This document shows, one piece after another, positions 11,000 through 22,136 of a DNA stretch of 64,000 nucleotides; within the stretch, counting starts at the first letter, position 1, and every line of letters starts with the position of its first letter. The translations under genes and the position numbers were made by a program. The notes below the pieces were generated by a model that did no database searches, had not been told where the DNA came from, and worked only from the letters and a program-made list of their open reading frames with translations. The DNA is taken from positions 45,233,929 through 45,297,928 of the forward strand of contig CM044958.1 of the NCBI GenBank assembly GCA_024516035.1. Reading direction: 5' to 3'. The DNA is from Bactericera cockerelli. Lineage: Eukaryota > Arthropoda > Insecta > Hemiptera > Triozidae.

Positions 11000-11735
11000 G
11001 GTCCCCTTATTTCTAATCCAGGTTCAAATGTTTCAAATATTCTCGGAAGTAAAAATACACACACACCACTACAACAACATTTCTTCTTCCGAAATTCCTC
11101 TCTTCTCCTGTCTGAGTGCCCCTCAGTGAATATCTTTCCGTTCTGTTGAACGTTGGAAATTAGTGTAAATTCATCTTCGAAGTGTATAAACTCTCTTATT
11201 CAGTTCATTGAAAACGCTTTCGCCCTGTCTTTCAACTCTGAAATTTCACTTTCTTTCTGTTTTAATTCAACTTTAAAATTTCAAAATTATTTGAACGCTA
11301 CGTTTGGTGTTACCTGGTTGGTACTCTGAAATTTTTTTACCGTCGAAAATCGTCTATAGTTTCTGAAATTGCACGGAATTCCATCAAACATTGTTGCCCC
11401 TTGGACTGATTATTTTTTTTTTTGCACTGCGCGCTGCGTATAGTTTTCGTTAACGTGTCTAAATAAACTTGTGACGCTCTTGTTTATTTCAGTTAATCGA
11501 TAATTAAATTTAATTGAGTTAATCATAGAAAAAACTGTGTTTTTATTAAAAACACCGTAAGATATAGGTTAAATATTGCACTCTTTTTAACACCTGAAAT
11601 CAGACAATTCCTATCTTTTCAAGACAAAGAGAGAGAGCTATTTTCGTGTCTTCGTACATATTTTAATCTCTTCATTTGCAACCGGTTTCCTTGGTGACAT
11701 TTACCCGTGATCTCGCACTTTGAGACATTACTGAA
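11000..11735. other. Upstream region of the probable NDRG first exon
   Basis: About 730 bp largely free of recognised SINEs, AT-rich with some CT-rich stretches. It may carry the promoter and 5' UTR. No core promoter element can be singled out with confidence. Confidence 0.3.
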
Positions 11736-11990
11736 ATTGAGCTTCTGTTGACATTGAGCTATACTAGCATTGAGCTGCTGATATTGAGCTACTAGCATTG
11801 AGCTACTGCCATTGAGCTACTGATATTGAGCTACTGATATTGAGCTGCTAACATTGAGCTGCTAGCATCGAGCTACTGATATTGAGCTGCTAGCATCGAC
11901 CTGCTGATATTGAGCTGTTGGCATTGAGTTGCTGATATTGAGCTGCTAGCATTGAGCTGCTGACATCATGCTGCTAGATGATGAGCCCCG
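11736..11990 (+). repeat. 14-bp minisatellite abutting the NDRG start codon
   Basis: Degenerate units of the form ATTGAGCTGCTGAT or ATTGAGCTACTAGC repeat about 17 times. From about 11,812 the 14-bp step is strict. The unit starting at 11,965 reads ATCATGCTGCTAGA, so the start codon at 11,968 lies inside a degenerate unit. Confidence 0.85.
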
Positions 11991-12048
11991 TAGTATCCAG
12001 GAGAGACGCCGCTCCAGCATATCCAACACAGCCCACCTGCCGAAGAAA
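11968..12048 (+). CDS. Probable first coding exon of the NDRG-family gene
   Basis: An ATG opens 27 codons, starting MLLDDEPRSIQERRR and ending HLPKK, then a strong donor GTAAGT at 12,049. The exon ends in phase 0. Downstream NDRG exons also break in phase 0, so it could join them, but nothing in the short peptide is specific to NDRG. It is basic and serine-rich (RRRSSIS), like the C-terminal tail of the gene. The start codon follows directly on a 14-bp minisatellite, so an upstream start is not visible. The assignment to NDRG rests on strand, phase and being the only good coding exon upstream. It could instead belong to another transcript. Confidence 0.5.
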
Positions 12049-12129
12049 GTAAGTAAATGGATGTCTAATGAATAATTATTGTAGTATAGGCGAAACTGGG
12101 TATAATGAACTCAGATATAAGAGAGAACT

Positions 12130-12515
12130 CTTTTTATTAGAGGAAATCTCAGGTCCCTGTGTCATCTGTTTATGTGTAATAGAGACCTGGCTATATTAGA
12201 AACCTCTTTATAATAGAGAAAAACGCAGGTCCCTGCGTCACCTGTTTGTGTGTAATTAGAGAACTGGCTAAACTAGAAACCTCTTTGTAATAGAGAAAAT
12301 CTCAGGTTCCTGCGTCACCTGTTTAAGTGTAATTAGAGAACTGGCTATACTAGAAACCTCTTTGTAATAGATAAAATCTCAGGTCCCTGCGTCACCTGTT
12401 TAAGTGTAATTAGAGAACTGGCTAAACTAGAAACCTCTTTGTAATAAAGAAAATCTCAGGTCCCTGCGTCACCTGTTTATGTGTAATTAGAGAACTGGTT
12501 ATATTAGAAACTATT
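12130..12515 (+). repeat. 77-bp tandem repeat, ~5 copies
   Basis: GAAACCTCTTT recurs at 12,199, 12,276, 12,353 and 12,430, and the block again at 12,507: exactly 77 bp each time. Each unit contains CAGGTCCCTGCGTCACCTGT and AATTAGAGAACTGGCTA. The first part resembles pogo-like terminal sequence found elsewhere in the window (ATATAAGAGAACTC). It lies ~80 bp after the first-exon donor. Confidence 0.9.
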
Positions 12516-12577
12516 ATAATATAATATGCTGTATTGCGTAAAAAAAAATTGACCAAAATATTATCTAAAGATCCATT

Positions 12578-12602
12578 GAATAGAATAGAATAGAATAGAA
12601 TA
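12578..12602 (+). repeat. (TAGAA)n pentanucleotide run
   Basis: About five units of GAATA/TAGAA. Confidence 0.8.
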
Positions 12603-12744
12603 TACCTTGTTTATACTGCCGAGGTAAGACTGAAAAGTCCCTTTACTCCAGCAGTCAAACAGGTCTTATATATTTTATAGGATAAAATTTGAGTGCGTGT
12701 AAGGAAACTTATATGTAAGGTTTTAAAGAAAATGTCTGTAAAAC

Positions 12745-13078
12745 TGAAAGGCGGCAGTCTGGTAATCCAGAGGTCTCGGGTCCGAAACCCAACCGAGACA
12801 TGACATATTATCCTCCCATTTTGGATTTTTACTACAAAATAATACGTCTTGAGCTTACGGCTGGAATAATGGGACTTAATAAGACAGTGATGAAGTTGGC
12901 ACTCTGTGAATCCAGAGATTCTGGAGGTCGTATGTTCGAAGTCTAGGCGGGACATGACATGTTATCCTCCCATTTTACACCATAGTAATACGTCTTGGGA
13001 TTCCTGTTGGAATAATGGTACTTCTAATAGTCTTAAAAAGAGCTAGTCTTATACGGGCAGTATAAATAAGGCAATTAT
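12745..13078 (+). repeat. Two SINE-A copies in tandem
   Basis: A 5'-truncated SINE-A (12,745-12,885) runs into a second copy (about 12,886-13,078), each with CATTTT-GGATTTTTAC-like body and AATAATGGGACTT-like block. The second ends GGGCAGTATAAATAAGGC. Confidence 0.7.
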
Positions 13079-13359
13079 AGGGTGGTCCTCCAAAATATAC
13101 GTTGGATATATTTATAGCAAGATAGGAAGATGAATGCAGTGAAACAAAAGGGGTTCATCACCCACCTACCACCCACACCCACACAAAAATATGCTTTGTC
13201 GCAAACATTGACTCGAAGAAAAGTTATTTTGGAATTTGAAACTGTTATGTTAATATGAAATTTTGTACAGAAAATGTGATGTTTAATGTATAAAATACTA
13301 ATTTAGTTTTGAAGAAATAAATTAATGAATTAGAAAAATGTAAAAAGAGAATTTATATT

Positions 13360-13742
13360 ACCCCCAAAAACACCACTTCGTGGTTACAAAAGGAAGAACG
13401 CCCACTCAAAAGAATGAGTAATAAATCTAAAACTAAATGGTATCAAATTGAGAACAACTTTACCCCCCGGGTTTCTAATTCTCTGCACTCCTATCTGCAT
13501 TTGTTCCTCCTAAGTTATCTTTCTTTATCCTTGCTAGGAGTCATCCAAAACTTGATTCCTCTTTAAATTTACTTGTTGAACGTGAATAAAAACTGGCGGT
13601 CGGAGTATAATATTTCTAAGGTTGTTTGAAAATTGAATCGGGAAATTTCCAACGCGACCGCCAGTTTTTATTGCCGTTCAACAAGTAAATTTAAAGAGAA
13701 ATCAAGTTCGGATGACCCGTAGAAAGGATAAAGAAAGATAAC
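13360..13742. mobile_element. Foldback element M, copy 1
   Basis: The right part (13,514-13,742) is a near-perfect long inverted repeat with ~90-bp arms. GTTATCTTTCTTTATCC and CTTGTTGAACG on the left pair with CGTTCAACAAG and GGATAAAGAAAGATAAC on the right, around a short spacer. The preceding ~150 bp (CCCCCAAAAACACCAC onward) is shared with the copy at 50,075-50,410. No coding capacity. Confidence 0.75.
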
Positions 13743-14190
13743 AACTCTCTCTTTATCTCTCCTCTTCTCTCTCTCTTTCTCTTTCTCTCTACCTTTCTCT
13801 CTGTCATTCTATTAATCCTTCTATACCTCTCTCTCTCTCTTTCTGTCCACCTCTCTCTCCCTCTCTCTTTCTGTCCACCTCTCTCTCTCCCTCTCTTTCT
13901 GTCCACCTCTCTCTCTCTCTCTCTCTTTCTGTCCACCTCTCTCTCTCCCTCTCTCTCTTTCTCTCTTCTCTTCTCTCTCTCATTCTATCAATCCTTCTAT
14001 ATACTCGTATACCTCTCTTTCTCTTCTCTCTTCCTTTCTTTCTCTCTATTTCTCTCTTCCCTTCTCGCTCATCCTATCAATTCTTCTATACCTCTCTCTC
14101 TCTTTCTCTCCACCTCTCCTTCTCTCTCTCTCTCTCTTTCTCTCTCCCTTTCTCTCTCTCTATCTCTCTCTTTCTCTCTTCTCTTATCTC
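13743..14190 (+). repeat. CT-rich microsatellite/minisatellite
   Basis: Almost pure pyrimidine with repeats of CTCTCTCTTTCTGTCCACCT. Open frames on either strand are compositional artefacts. Confidence 0.9.
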
Positions 14191-14460
14191 TCTCCCTATG
14201 TTACCCCTTCACTTTCTCTCTCTATCAATCCTTCTATACCTCTCTTCTTTACTCTCTCCCACCCTATCTCCCTCATACAAGTCTTTCTCTGTACATTTTT
14301 CCGTACTATTATCTTTCCATCTCCCCTTCCTTTGTCTATATGTAGATGTTTCATCTCAGGTTGCGCTACTCACTCGACCTTTTTCCTTCAGGATAAAAAA
14401 AAACAGGAGCTTCAAACAGTTACACGGATGTAATTCTTCCCAGGTATACAGGGTATAGTA

Positions 14461-14745
14461 GTATAGTGTAGTAGTGCTTTATTTAGACTGTCGGCTCGAG
14501 ACAAGAAGTCCCATTAATACGCTAACACAGTTTCATTAGTACCTTGTTCTGACCTCAGTAGCTTGATCGATAAGTTGGCGTCAGTTTTCTAAAATCACTT
14601 AAGAAAATAATGTTTATTGAAAAATATTGATTACCAATCTCAGTAGTAGCTCGATTGATAAGGCGGCAAACTCGTAACTTGAAGGTCGATGTTTCGAGTC
14701 TCAAGTTCTGTAAAAAATGTAAGGTGAGTTGCAGTAATTGTGATG
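14461..14745. repeat. Tail repeat H and two SINE-E fragments
   Basis: 14,461-14,530 is the reverse of the CTCGAGCCGATAGTCTAAAT repeat at 33,600. 14,551-14,580 and 14,640-14,745 carry SINE-E head pieces (CAGTAGCTTGATCGATAAG; AACTTGAAGGTCGATGTTTC). Confidence 0.55.
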
Positions 14746-14751
14746 AACTAT

Positions 14752-14895
14752 TAGTCAAGTGGTTGACAAGCTAGTCTGGTAATCCAGGCAGCGTAGGGAT
14801 CCGTTGGTTCGAATCCCACCCAGTGCATTCTTCATTAATGTGAGTTTGTGATCACATAATAATAAGAATCTGAGGGTAAGGTGGTTTTATTAGAC
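14752..14895 (+). repeat. SINE-C
   Basis: GTCTGGTAATCCAGGCAGCG and GTTCGAATCCCACCCAGTGC of the head, then a shortened tail. Confidence 0.75.
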
Positions 14896-15463
14896 TAAAG
14901 GGTCTTATTATTAACTATTAAGCCCGGTATAAACTTACTACTGTACTACACCTACCCTTAGCGTTGCTTATGAGTATAAAGGGTTATTATTCTACCATGC
15001 ATAAACATAAATGTTAAGTAATGCGGAGTTTTCTATGTACAATGCCATTTCTTTCCGTTTCCAAGTATGCTCTAGATATCTAATTGAATACTTTTGTTAT
15101 ATTCCATGACCTAACAACAACTTTTTTAACGAGACTATTTTTTTTACTTTCTATTTTTTTTTTTGAGAATCACACTAAACATAGTAATGACTAAGACTCA
15201 AATTTAAATTTTTAGCCATGAAACATTCGTAGATACGTTTTTTTTTAAATTAAGGCGCATTGCAAGTCGTTCGCGTCGGTTCCACTAAAGTTTTAACAAT
15301 CGGTATTTTCTTGTAGCTCTTTTGTATACAGTAAATCTGGATATAAGAGAAATCTTGATATTATGTAGGTAACAGATTAATTTCCGGGTGAAGTTTACCT
15401 CTCTATAAAGGATTTCTTGAGTTCTTTTATATTCAGTTTCGACTCTCTACTATAATATTATAC

Positions 15464-16312
15464 AGGGTGTTTCAGAAAAGTGTGCATTAATTTTAACCAC
15501 GTATTTTATGTACCATTTTAAGGGGGGTCAACTCTATAACAAAATGGGCGAAAGTGCTTCATAAGGGAGATACACATCTCTAAAGGTTCTTTAAAAAAAT
15601 CTTAGATTTTGAATTACGCCTTACCTGTTAGAGTTATTGAAACGCGGAAAAAAATTGACTACCAATACAAGATGACGCCGTTATTTTGATGTGAGAATTG
15701 AGGTCATTGCACTTTCAGGGACGGCCACAGGGGGTTAATTGAAAGAAAATAGGCCATACTTTTTTGGTGGTTAATCGAATTTGAATTTTGTTTTCGCCAA
15801 ATGAATAACCATGTTATTTTACACGGATAAGGTCGGAATAACTTTTCTCTAGAAACAAGACAAGTGCCTCAAATTTGAAATTGATGATTTTTCATTATGC
15901 CTTCGTTGTGAACGGTCCTTTAAGATTGTGTTGATTTTGGGATGATTTCAGCCGGTATTTAGTTGGAAAATAAAGCCCAAGATTTGTATCTTTACACGAT
16001 CCGATTCTCCCGGTTTTTCACACCCCAAGTTAGAGGATAGTTAGCAGTTAAAAAAATACAAAATGAGAAACTCAGAAAACGGGTTTAAAAAACAAAATGG
16101 TTTAGTACCAAGATAACTTGGCCGTTAACAAGATATCACTACCTTCATTGGCTAAAACTTCAAAATCTAAGATTTTTTTAAAGAACCTTTAGAGATGTGT
16201 ATCTCCCTTATGAAGCACTTTCGCCCATTTTGCTATAGAGTTGACCCCCCCTAAAATGGTACATAAAATACGTGGTTAAAATTAATGCACACTTTTCTGA
16301 AACACCCTGCAT
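15464..16312. mobile_element. Foldback DNA element with TACAGGGTGT ends (~850 bp)
   Basis: Left arm 15,464-15,615 and right arm 16,163-16,312 are inverted copies of each other over about 150 bp (landmarks GTGCATTAATTTTAACCACG and AAGTGCTTCATAAGGGAG). Termini are TACAGGGTGTTTC / GAAACACCCTGCA next to TA. The interior has no transposase frame. Same terminal type as the elements at 18,065 and 38,385. Confidence 0.75.
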
Positions 16313-16388
16313 ATTATGTAAAATATTATTTTTTATAAATATTTTTTGTAGCTTGCCTATCCCGTAGTATACGTATACCTCTAGCTTA

Positions 16389-16545
16389 GGTGCACTGGTA
16401 GTCAAGTGGTTAACGCGCTAGTCTGGTAATCCAGGTAGCGTAAGGATTCGTTGGTTCGAATCTTACACAGTGCATGGATTTTTCTTCATTCATTTGAGTT
16501 TGTGACCACATAACAATAAGACTCTGAGTGTTAGGTGGTAGAAAA
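16389..16545 (+). repeat. SINE-C
   Basis: GTGCACTGGTAGTCAAGTGG head and ACTCTGAGTGTTAGGTGGTA tail. Confidence 0.75.
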
Positions 16546-16976
16546 TGTGACTAGTACACCCAAGTCTCCAACTAATACCTACTTTACAAGTAGCATCCAT
16601 CTGTATCCATCTAACATTCGATAGATGGCCCGGGGTGTGAACTCGTGACCTCTTGTTTACCCGTCATGCACCTGTACAACTGTTCATTGACCCAGATTGC
16701 TCATTGCTCGGATGCTCGGGTTATAAATGTTTGTCCCCTGGTTTGGCACGCTTCAAAATTTACATATAAAATCTGCACACGCTTGGTTGAGAGATTTACT
16801 GATAAATTTCTACACATACACTCACAATAACGCAATGTTTTAGCACACGAGGAAATAGATTATATTTTATAGCATAACATTCAAAGGTAACATTAAACAA
16901 GGTAACACAAAACAATTTCAATTGCAAATTAAAGTTATTTCAAGCAGACAAAATTAATTGCATTTTTTTCAATTTG

Positions 16977-17216
16977 GCTTTAGTCGCTTTCAACTGCATC
17001 GTCATATTGGTCATATCATGGTTCCAGTGAATATAGGTGTTATCCTCCATTCACTGGAAACTCAGAAACCTGCTACCCAGGTTAAGCTCTCCCAATCTGG
17101 GTTTGGACGAAATGCCAGCATCACGAAGTCTTGAACTGGCTAGACGTTGCGTTGATTAAATTTGGTGATCCTACGAGAACCGGCGTATTCAACGCGCCAT
17201 CGACGCGACGCTGGCC
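16977..17216 (-). repeat. 5S-rRNA-derived SINE (minus strand)
   Basis: On the minus strand a degraded 5S-like head (to 17,216) is followed by the central domain (reverse of CATTCACTGGAAACTCA) and tail (reverse of CGCTTTCAACTGCAT). The best-preserved copy is at 39,222. Confidence 0.6.
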
Positions 17217-17335
17217 ATAGCAAAATTTGAACACGTTTGCGTCGGCAAATTACTAATACATGCATTAGCTATGCATGATGAGTATAAAGAAACATATTTT
17301 GTTCTACTTGAAGATATTGAATAAACAAGAGTGCA

Positions 17336-17650
17336 GAGGGATTGAGGTAAATAAATAAAGAAATAAAGAAATGAGAAATAAACAACAAAATCAACAGAGA
17401 AATTAAGAAGTAAGGAAAAACTGAGAAAGGCCTGTCTGTAGGAAAAGAGAAGTATGAACATACAAGAGAAAAAGAGAAAGAATAAAGAAAGGTCTCACAA
17501 ATAGGAAGAGAGAAAGAAAAAAAAGAGAAGAGAAGAGAGAGGGAGACTGGAGACTAGAGACTAGGGTAAGAGAGAAGAGGAGAGACATATAAAGACAATG
17601 GAAAATGAGAGAAATGGAGGGAGGGCATAAAAAATATGAAAAAAATTGAA
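17336..17650 (+). repeat. Purine-rich (GA/AAG) tract
   Basis: Imperfect GAGAGAAAGA-type sequence. The minus-strand frame over it is low complexity and not a gene. Confidence 0.7.
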
Positions 17651-18064
17651 ATCAGACCAAAAAAAAAAATTCCCCAAAAACAAACACAATACCTACTTCC
17701 TTCCGATTTCCAATATTTTTTTCGGAATTTTCTTTCTAAAATTTTTCAACTCAATTTTTTCGGGAAAAGTAGAATAAATTAGATAACATAATTTATGCAT
17801 GACATGTGACCTAAAACTTTGTAGAGAAAATTAATAATTATAATAGTTGATTGTGATGCTAATGATGATGGTGTTGATAGTTTGAGAGGCGGACATTCCT
17901 TCTCACAGTGGAATAAATTCTTTTGGTGACAAGATGCTGTTTTAGAATTTAAGAATTTAGAATGTGGAAACATTTCACCATAAACACAAGTCGTCATTAA
18001 AGTGTAGCAATATACCTAAATAGGGTGTGACAAAAACCAATATTAGGAAGAAAAAAAAAACATA

Positions 18065-18815
18065 CAGGGGATGTCCTGAATAGGATGTGAAACCACAGAT
18101 TAAAACCAAAGTCTAGATAATTATTCTTAGATATTGGGCACGGACCAACTTTGAAATCAATGAAATGGTATGCCGTGTGACATATTATTTTAAGGGCCTC
18201 GTTGAGAAAAGTTCATTGTAATACGATGTACCGTTTCGAGATACAGGGTCGGCCGTTCTACCTAATAACCCTATGTTCTAACCTATAACTCATTAATCGA
18301 AAGTTTGCAGAAGTATAACATTTATCGATATAATCTCCTTTTATCATCAAGACCTTTCGAACAAGTTATAACTCGATTTGTTTTATAGGTAAACCTTTTT
18401 CCGGCTGGTCGTCCGATTGGCTGACGAAACCGACAAGAAACTAACATCAACAAAATAGGTCAAATTGAACATTCTTCGAAAGGTCTTGATGAAAGGAGTT
18501 AACATCCACAAAATTTATCCATCTATAAATTACGGTTAACGAGGTGGTCCAACCCTGTATCTCGAGAACGGTATGTCGTAGCTCACTGAAATTTCTTGCA
18601 ATGAAATTCTCTCTATAATGCCTTTAAAAAATATGCCAGACAATTTACCATTCCATATAAGATTTTAAAGTTGGTCCATGCCCAGCCCAGCCTGACTTTT
18701 TTTTGCTGAAACTTAAAGCCCCAAAATGTTAAGAAATATGGGTTTTGCGTTTTCCATATTTTGAGCCGTTCTTGAGATATGGGGGGTGTGGTGGGACTTT
18801 ATGGACACCCTGTAT
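18065..18815. mobile_element. Foldback DNA element with CAGGG/CCCTG ends (~750 bp)
   Basis: Left end ACAGGGGATGTCC, right end GGACACCCTGTATA. Internal inverted arms: GGGCACGGACCAACTTTGAA to CGTTTCGAGATACAGGG on the left, and CCCTGTATCTCGAGAACG to AAAGTTGGTCCATGCCC on the right. A second inverted pair (AAGACCTTTCGAA / TTCGAAAGGTCTT) lies in the centre. Confidence 0.65.
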
Positions 18816-19119
18816 ATATAGATTAGATGAAGTTATAATATAGCGAATGCGCAAAATCTAGACTTAGCTTCACAGGGGTATAACAAAAATTGTCTATTAA
18901 TTCCACCCTAGGATTGCACCGAAGAGATGGAAGATGCAATTTCAGAATTAGTTTGGGACCCAGGGGACACCCTTGCAATGTATTCAATCTTCGTGATAAT
19001 ACTGATGATAGACTAGAAGACGGATACACAATATCGTCGCCTTTGTAGCTGCGGGAACAACCTGCCACGTTCCCTAGGGATGACTAGCTGATCTAGTTTC
19101 TGGATTTCTTATTCCCTTC

Positions 19120-19605
19120 CATTTGTCTCGTTCTCTCACTCTCTCTCTCTCTGTTTCTCTCTCTCTCTCTCTTCCCCTTCTCTCTCTCTCTCTCTCTCCT
19201 TTTTCTCTCATCCTATCCCTTTTTTCTTCAATCTCTTTCCCCTTTCTCTTGCTTCATCTCCTTCTCTTCCTTTTTTTTTTCCTTTTCTCTCTCTCTCTCT
19301 CTCTCTTTTCTCCTTCTCTCTCTTTGTCTCTTTTTTTTTTCTCTCTTTGGTCCCCCCTTTCTCTCTCTCTTCTCTTTGATCCCTCCCTTTCTCTCTCTCT
19401 CTTTGGCTCCCTTCTCTCTTTGTCCCCCTCTCTCTCTCTCTCTTATTGGTACCTCCCTTTCTCTCACTCTCTCTCTTTTATTTTTCTCTCGATCTCTCTC
19501 TTCCTTTGTCCTTTCTCTCCTTTCATTTCTCTCCCTTTTTTCTCTCACACTACTACCACATCATTCTATTTTCCTCCCTCTCTTTTTCTGTCTCCCTTCC
19601 TCAAA
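19120..19605 (+). repeat. CT-rich low-complexity tract
   Basis: Nearly pure C/T with runs of CTCTCTCTCTCT, TTTTTTTTT and CCCTTTCTCTC. All open frames here follow from the bias. Confidence 0.9.
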
Positions 19606-19791
19606 GTACCTACACGGGTCAGAAATATCGGATGTTCTCAAAAATATTTACAGCAAAAATAATTAAATAAATTTCACCTTGTTTAAAAATAAAAAAACAT
19701 CTCCGAAATGTCAAATAAAATTGAGAGTGGGATCAACTCAGAGAAAGTAAAATAATTTGAATTTCAGTTTATTCCATTTATTTTTTCACCT

Positions 19792-19797
<6 letters not shown>

Positions 19798-19854
<57 letters not shown>
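19798..19854 (+). repeat. (CT)n microsatellite
   Basis: Long CT dinucleotide run. Confidence 0.95.
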
Positions 19855-19855
<1 letters not shown>

Positions 19856-20145
19856 ATAATTTCTCTTCCCTCCTTGTCTCGCTGCAGGTAGCCAAAGTAT
19901 TTCAAACAAAAACTGTTTCAGCAATTTTGGAAATTTAATCAGATTAATAAAGTTTCTAAAATGAGAGAAAAAAATGAAAACCTTCAAGAATAAGAAGAAA
20001 AGAACAGTGTTTGTGGAATTCAGCATCCAAGGAACTTTCAGATCAGATCTCGCTGTAAGCAAGAAAACATTGTGTAGGTATTTACATTTCATGCAAAATT
20101 GGTTTGAACAGGCAAGTTTAATGAACAAATCATTTTCTTAAACCT

Positions 20146-20375
20146 AACTCTCTGAATCTTACTCGTATGTAGTCATAAACTCAAATTAATGAGGAAATGC
20201 ACTGGGTGAGATTCGCACCAACGCATCCCTACGCTACCTGGATTACCAGACCAGCGCGTTAGCAGTGCACGGTAAATATCCCTTATAAAGATCTGAATCA
20301 AATTTTATTTATATTTTTGGTCGGCTCTGGGGTTCCAACTGAGGACCTTCCACATGGCAAGCGAGTAGCTTTCAT
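20146..20375 (-). repeat. SINE-C next to a SINE-D head piece (minus strand)
   Basis: 20,146-20,272 is the reverse of a SINE-C head and tail start (CACTGGGTGAGATTCG, CTACGCTACCTGGATTACC). 20,290-20,375 is the reverse of a SINE-D head (GACCTTCCACATGGCAAGCG). Confidence 0.65.
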
Positions 20376-20485
20376 CTACATAGATAATTTACATACTTCT
20401 GTTTTATCAGTGCCTTGCAGGCGTGAACCAAGGCCAACATCAGTGGCACTCACCCATATTATTTCGAGTTGGTCATAGAGAAGCA

Positions 20486-20602
20486 AAAACAAAACTCAAC
20501 CGTTCGTGTTATTCGAAAACGAAATTCTGTTGTTAGAAAACAAAATTCTGTTGTTTTTTTTTTCGTTCGTCTCTCGAAAACAAAATTCTGTTTTTATTCG
20601 GA
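20486..20602 (+). repeat. Short repeat, AACAAAATTCTGTTGTT type
   Basis: AAAACGAAATTCTGTTGTT, AAAACAAAATTCTGTTGTT and AAAACAAAATTCTGTTTTT in succession; each is also partly palindromic. Confidence 0.7.
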
Positions 20603-20754
20603 TGCTCGGGGCTCGCAAATTTTGGCCGGGTTGCCAACAGTTCCGCCGCTGGGTGCACACACACATGGGGACGACGCTACGGGTATTTCGGTATTTTAAT
20701 GACGGGAAAGTCGAAACGCAGCAATGCGAGTGGAATGACGCACACTGGGTAAAT

Positions 20755-21520
20755 TGGATGGGGAGGGGAATTGAGAGGGACACAAGAAGAGATAGTGGAA
20801 GAGGAAGAGATGAGATGGCAGAGAGGAGGATGGGTGTAAAGAGAGGGGGCAGAGGAAGAAGATATAGTGGAAGAGGAAGAGGTGAGATGGCAGAGAAGAG
20901 GATGGGTGTGGAAGGGGGGGGGGGAGAGGAAGAAGAGATAGTGGAAGAGGAAGAGATGAGATGGCAGAGAGGAGGATGGGTGTGGAAGGGGGGGGGGAGA
21001 GGAAGAAGAGATAGTGGAAGAGATGAGATGGCAGAGAGGAGGATGGGTGTGGAAGAGGGGGGGGGAGAGGAAGAAGAGATAGTGGAAGAGGAAGAGGTGA
21101 GATGGCAGAGAAGAGGATGGGTGTGGAAGGGGGGGTGGAAGAAGAGATAGTGGAAGAGGAAGAGATGAGATGGCAGAGAAGAGGATGGGTGTGGAAGGGG
21201 GGGTGGAAGAAGAGATAGTGGAAGAGGTGAGATGGCAGAGAGGAGGATGGGTGTGGGGGGGGGGGAGAGGAAGAAGAGATAGTGGAAAAGGAGGAGTTGA
21301 GTTGGCAGAGAGGAGGATGGGTGTGGAGGGAGGTGGGGGAACAAGAAGAGATAGTGGAAGAGATGAGATGGCAGAGAAGAGGATGGGTGTGGAAGGGGGG
21401 GGGAGAGGAAGAAGAGATAGTGGAAGAGGAAGAGATGAGATGGCAGAGAGGAGGATGGGTGTGGAAGAGGGGAGAAGAAGAAGAGACAGTGGAAGAGAAG
21501 GAGTTGAGTTGGCAGATAAG
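20755..21520 (+). repeat. Polypurine minisatellite, 62-75 bp x 10
   Basis: GGATGGGTGT recurs ten times at steps of 62-75 bp, with GATGAGATGGCAGAGA and AGAAGAGATAGTGGAAG between. Most units carry a run of 6-10 G. The plus strand is almost pure purine, so both strands show long open frames (Gly/Arg/Glu on one, Pro/Ser/Leu on the other). These are artefacts of composition, not genes. Confidence 0.9.
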
Positions 21521-21637
21521 AGCGGTAAGTGGACGAAGAGTGGAAGGGGGAAGAGAGAGTGGAAGAGAAGGACTGGTAGACAGAGAAGAAGAGGGGTGTG
21601 GAAGGGAAGAGAAAGGTATGTGAAAGAGGGGGGAGGA

Positions 21638-21697
21638 GTGGATGAGGTTAGTAAGGAGAGGAAATCTTGCTTTGCTCTCCTTACCAACCTCATCCAC
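21638..21697. repeat. Compact hairpin, 23-bp arms
   Basis: GTGGATGAGGTTAGTAAGGA... (21,638-21,660) is the inverse of 21,675-21,697, with 22 of 23 positions pairing around a 14-base loop. It sits between the polypurine minisatellite and a GA-rich tract. Confidence 0.75.
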
Positions 21698-21704
21698 GAG
21701 AAGA

Positions 21705-21870
21705 AAAACAGAGAGAGAGAGAGAGAAAGAGACAGAGGAAAGAAGGAAGGAAGAAAAATTGATGGAAATAGGTAGAGTAAGGAAAAAATAGAGAGAGAGA
21801 GAGAGAGAGGAGAAATATAAGAAAGAAAAGAGACAGGGATAAGAAGAAATGAAAGAGAGGAGATCATACA
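21705..21870 (+). repeat. GA-rich microsatellite tract
   Basis: Runs of GAGAGAGAGAGA and GAAAGAAGGAAGG. Confidence 0.85.
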
Positions 21871-22136
21871 AAAGAGACATAAATAATAGGACAACAGAAA
21901 TGTGTAGGCAAACATCTCGATGTTGTGTACAAACAAAATAATAAAAATAAAACCACCTATATTTGCTTGTCTCAGGGTCAGGCATGCCACATTAATGTCT
22001 ACCCAGAACATGAAATTAAATTATCGATGCTAAAGAGATGTTGAGAATAATAATAAATATTATTAGGAGCATGGTGTGCCAAGCGTGGGGAGACCGGGGG
22101 GTCGTAGTTTCATATTATTTACCGTACCGTAGTCTG

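Noticed and set aside
19123..19670. Open frames over the CT-rich tract
   Set aside because: Ser/Leu/Phe-only composition, no motif, several overlapping frames.
20496..22011. Long open frames on both strands over the polypurine minisatellite (up to 444 codons)
   Set aside because: They consist of repeated Pro/Ser/Leu or Gly/Arg/Glu words and exist in several frames at once, as expected from a stop-poor purine tract.
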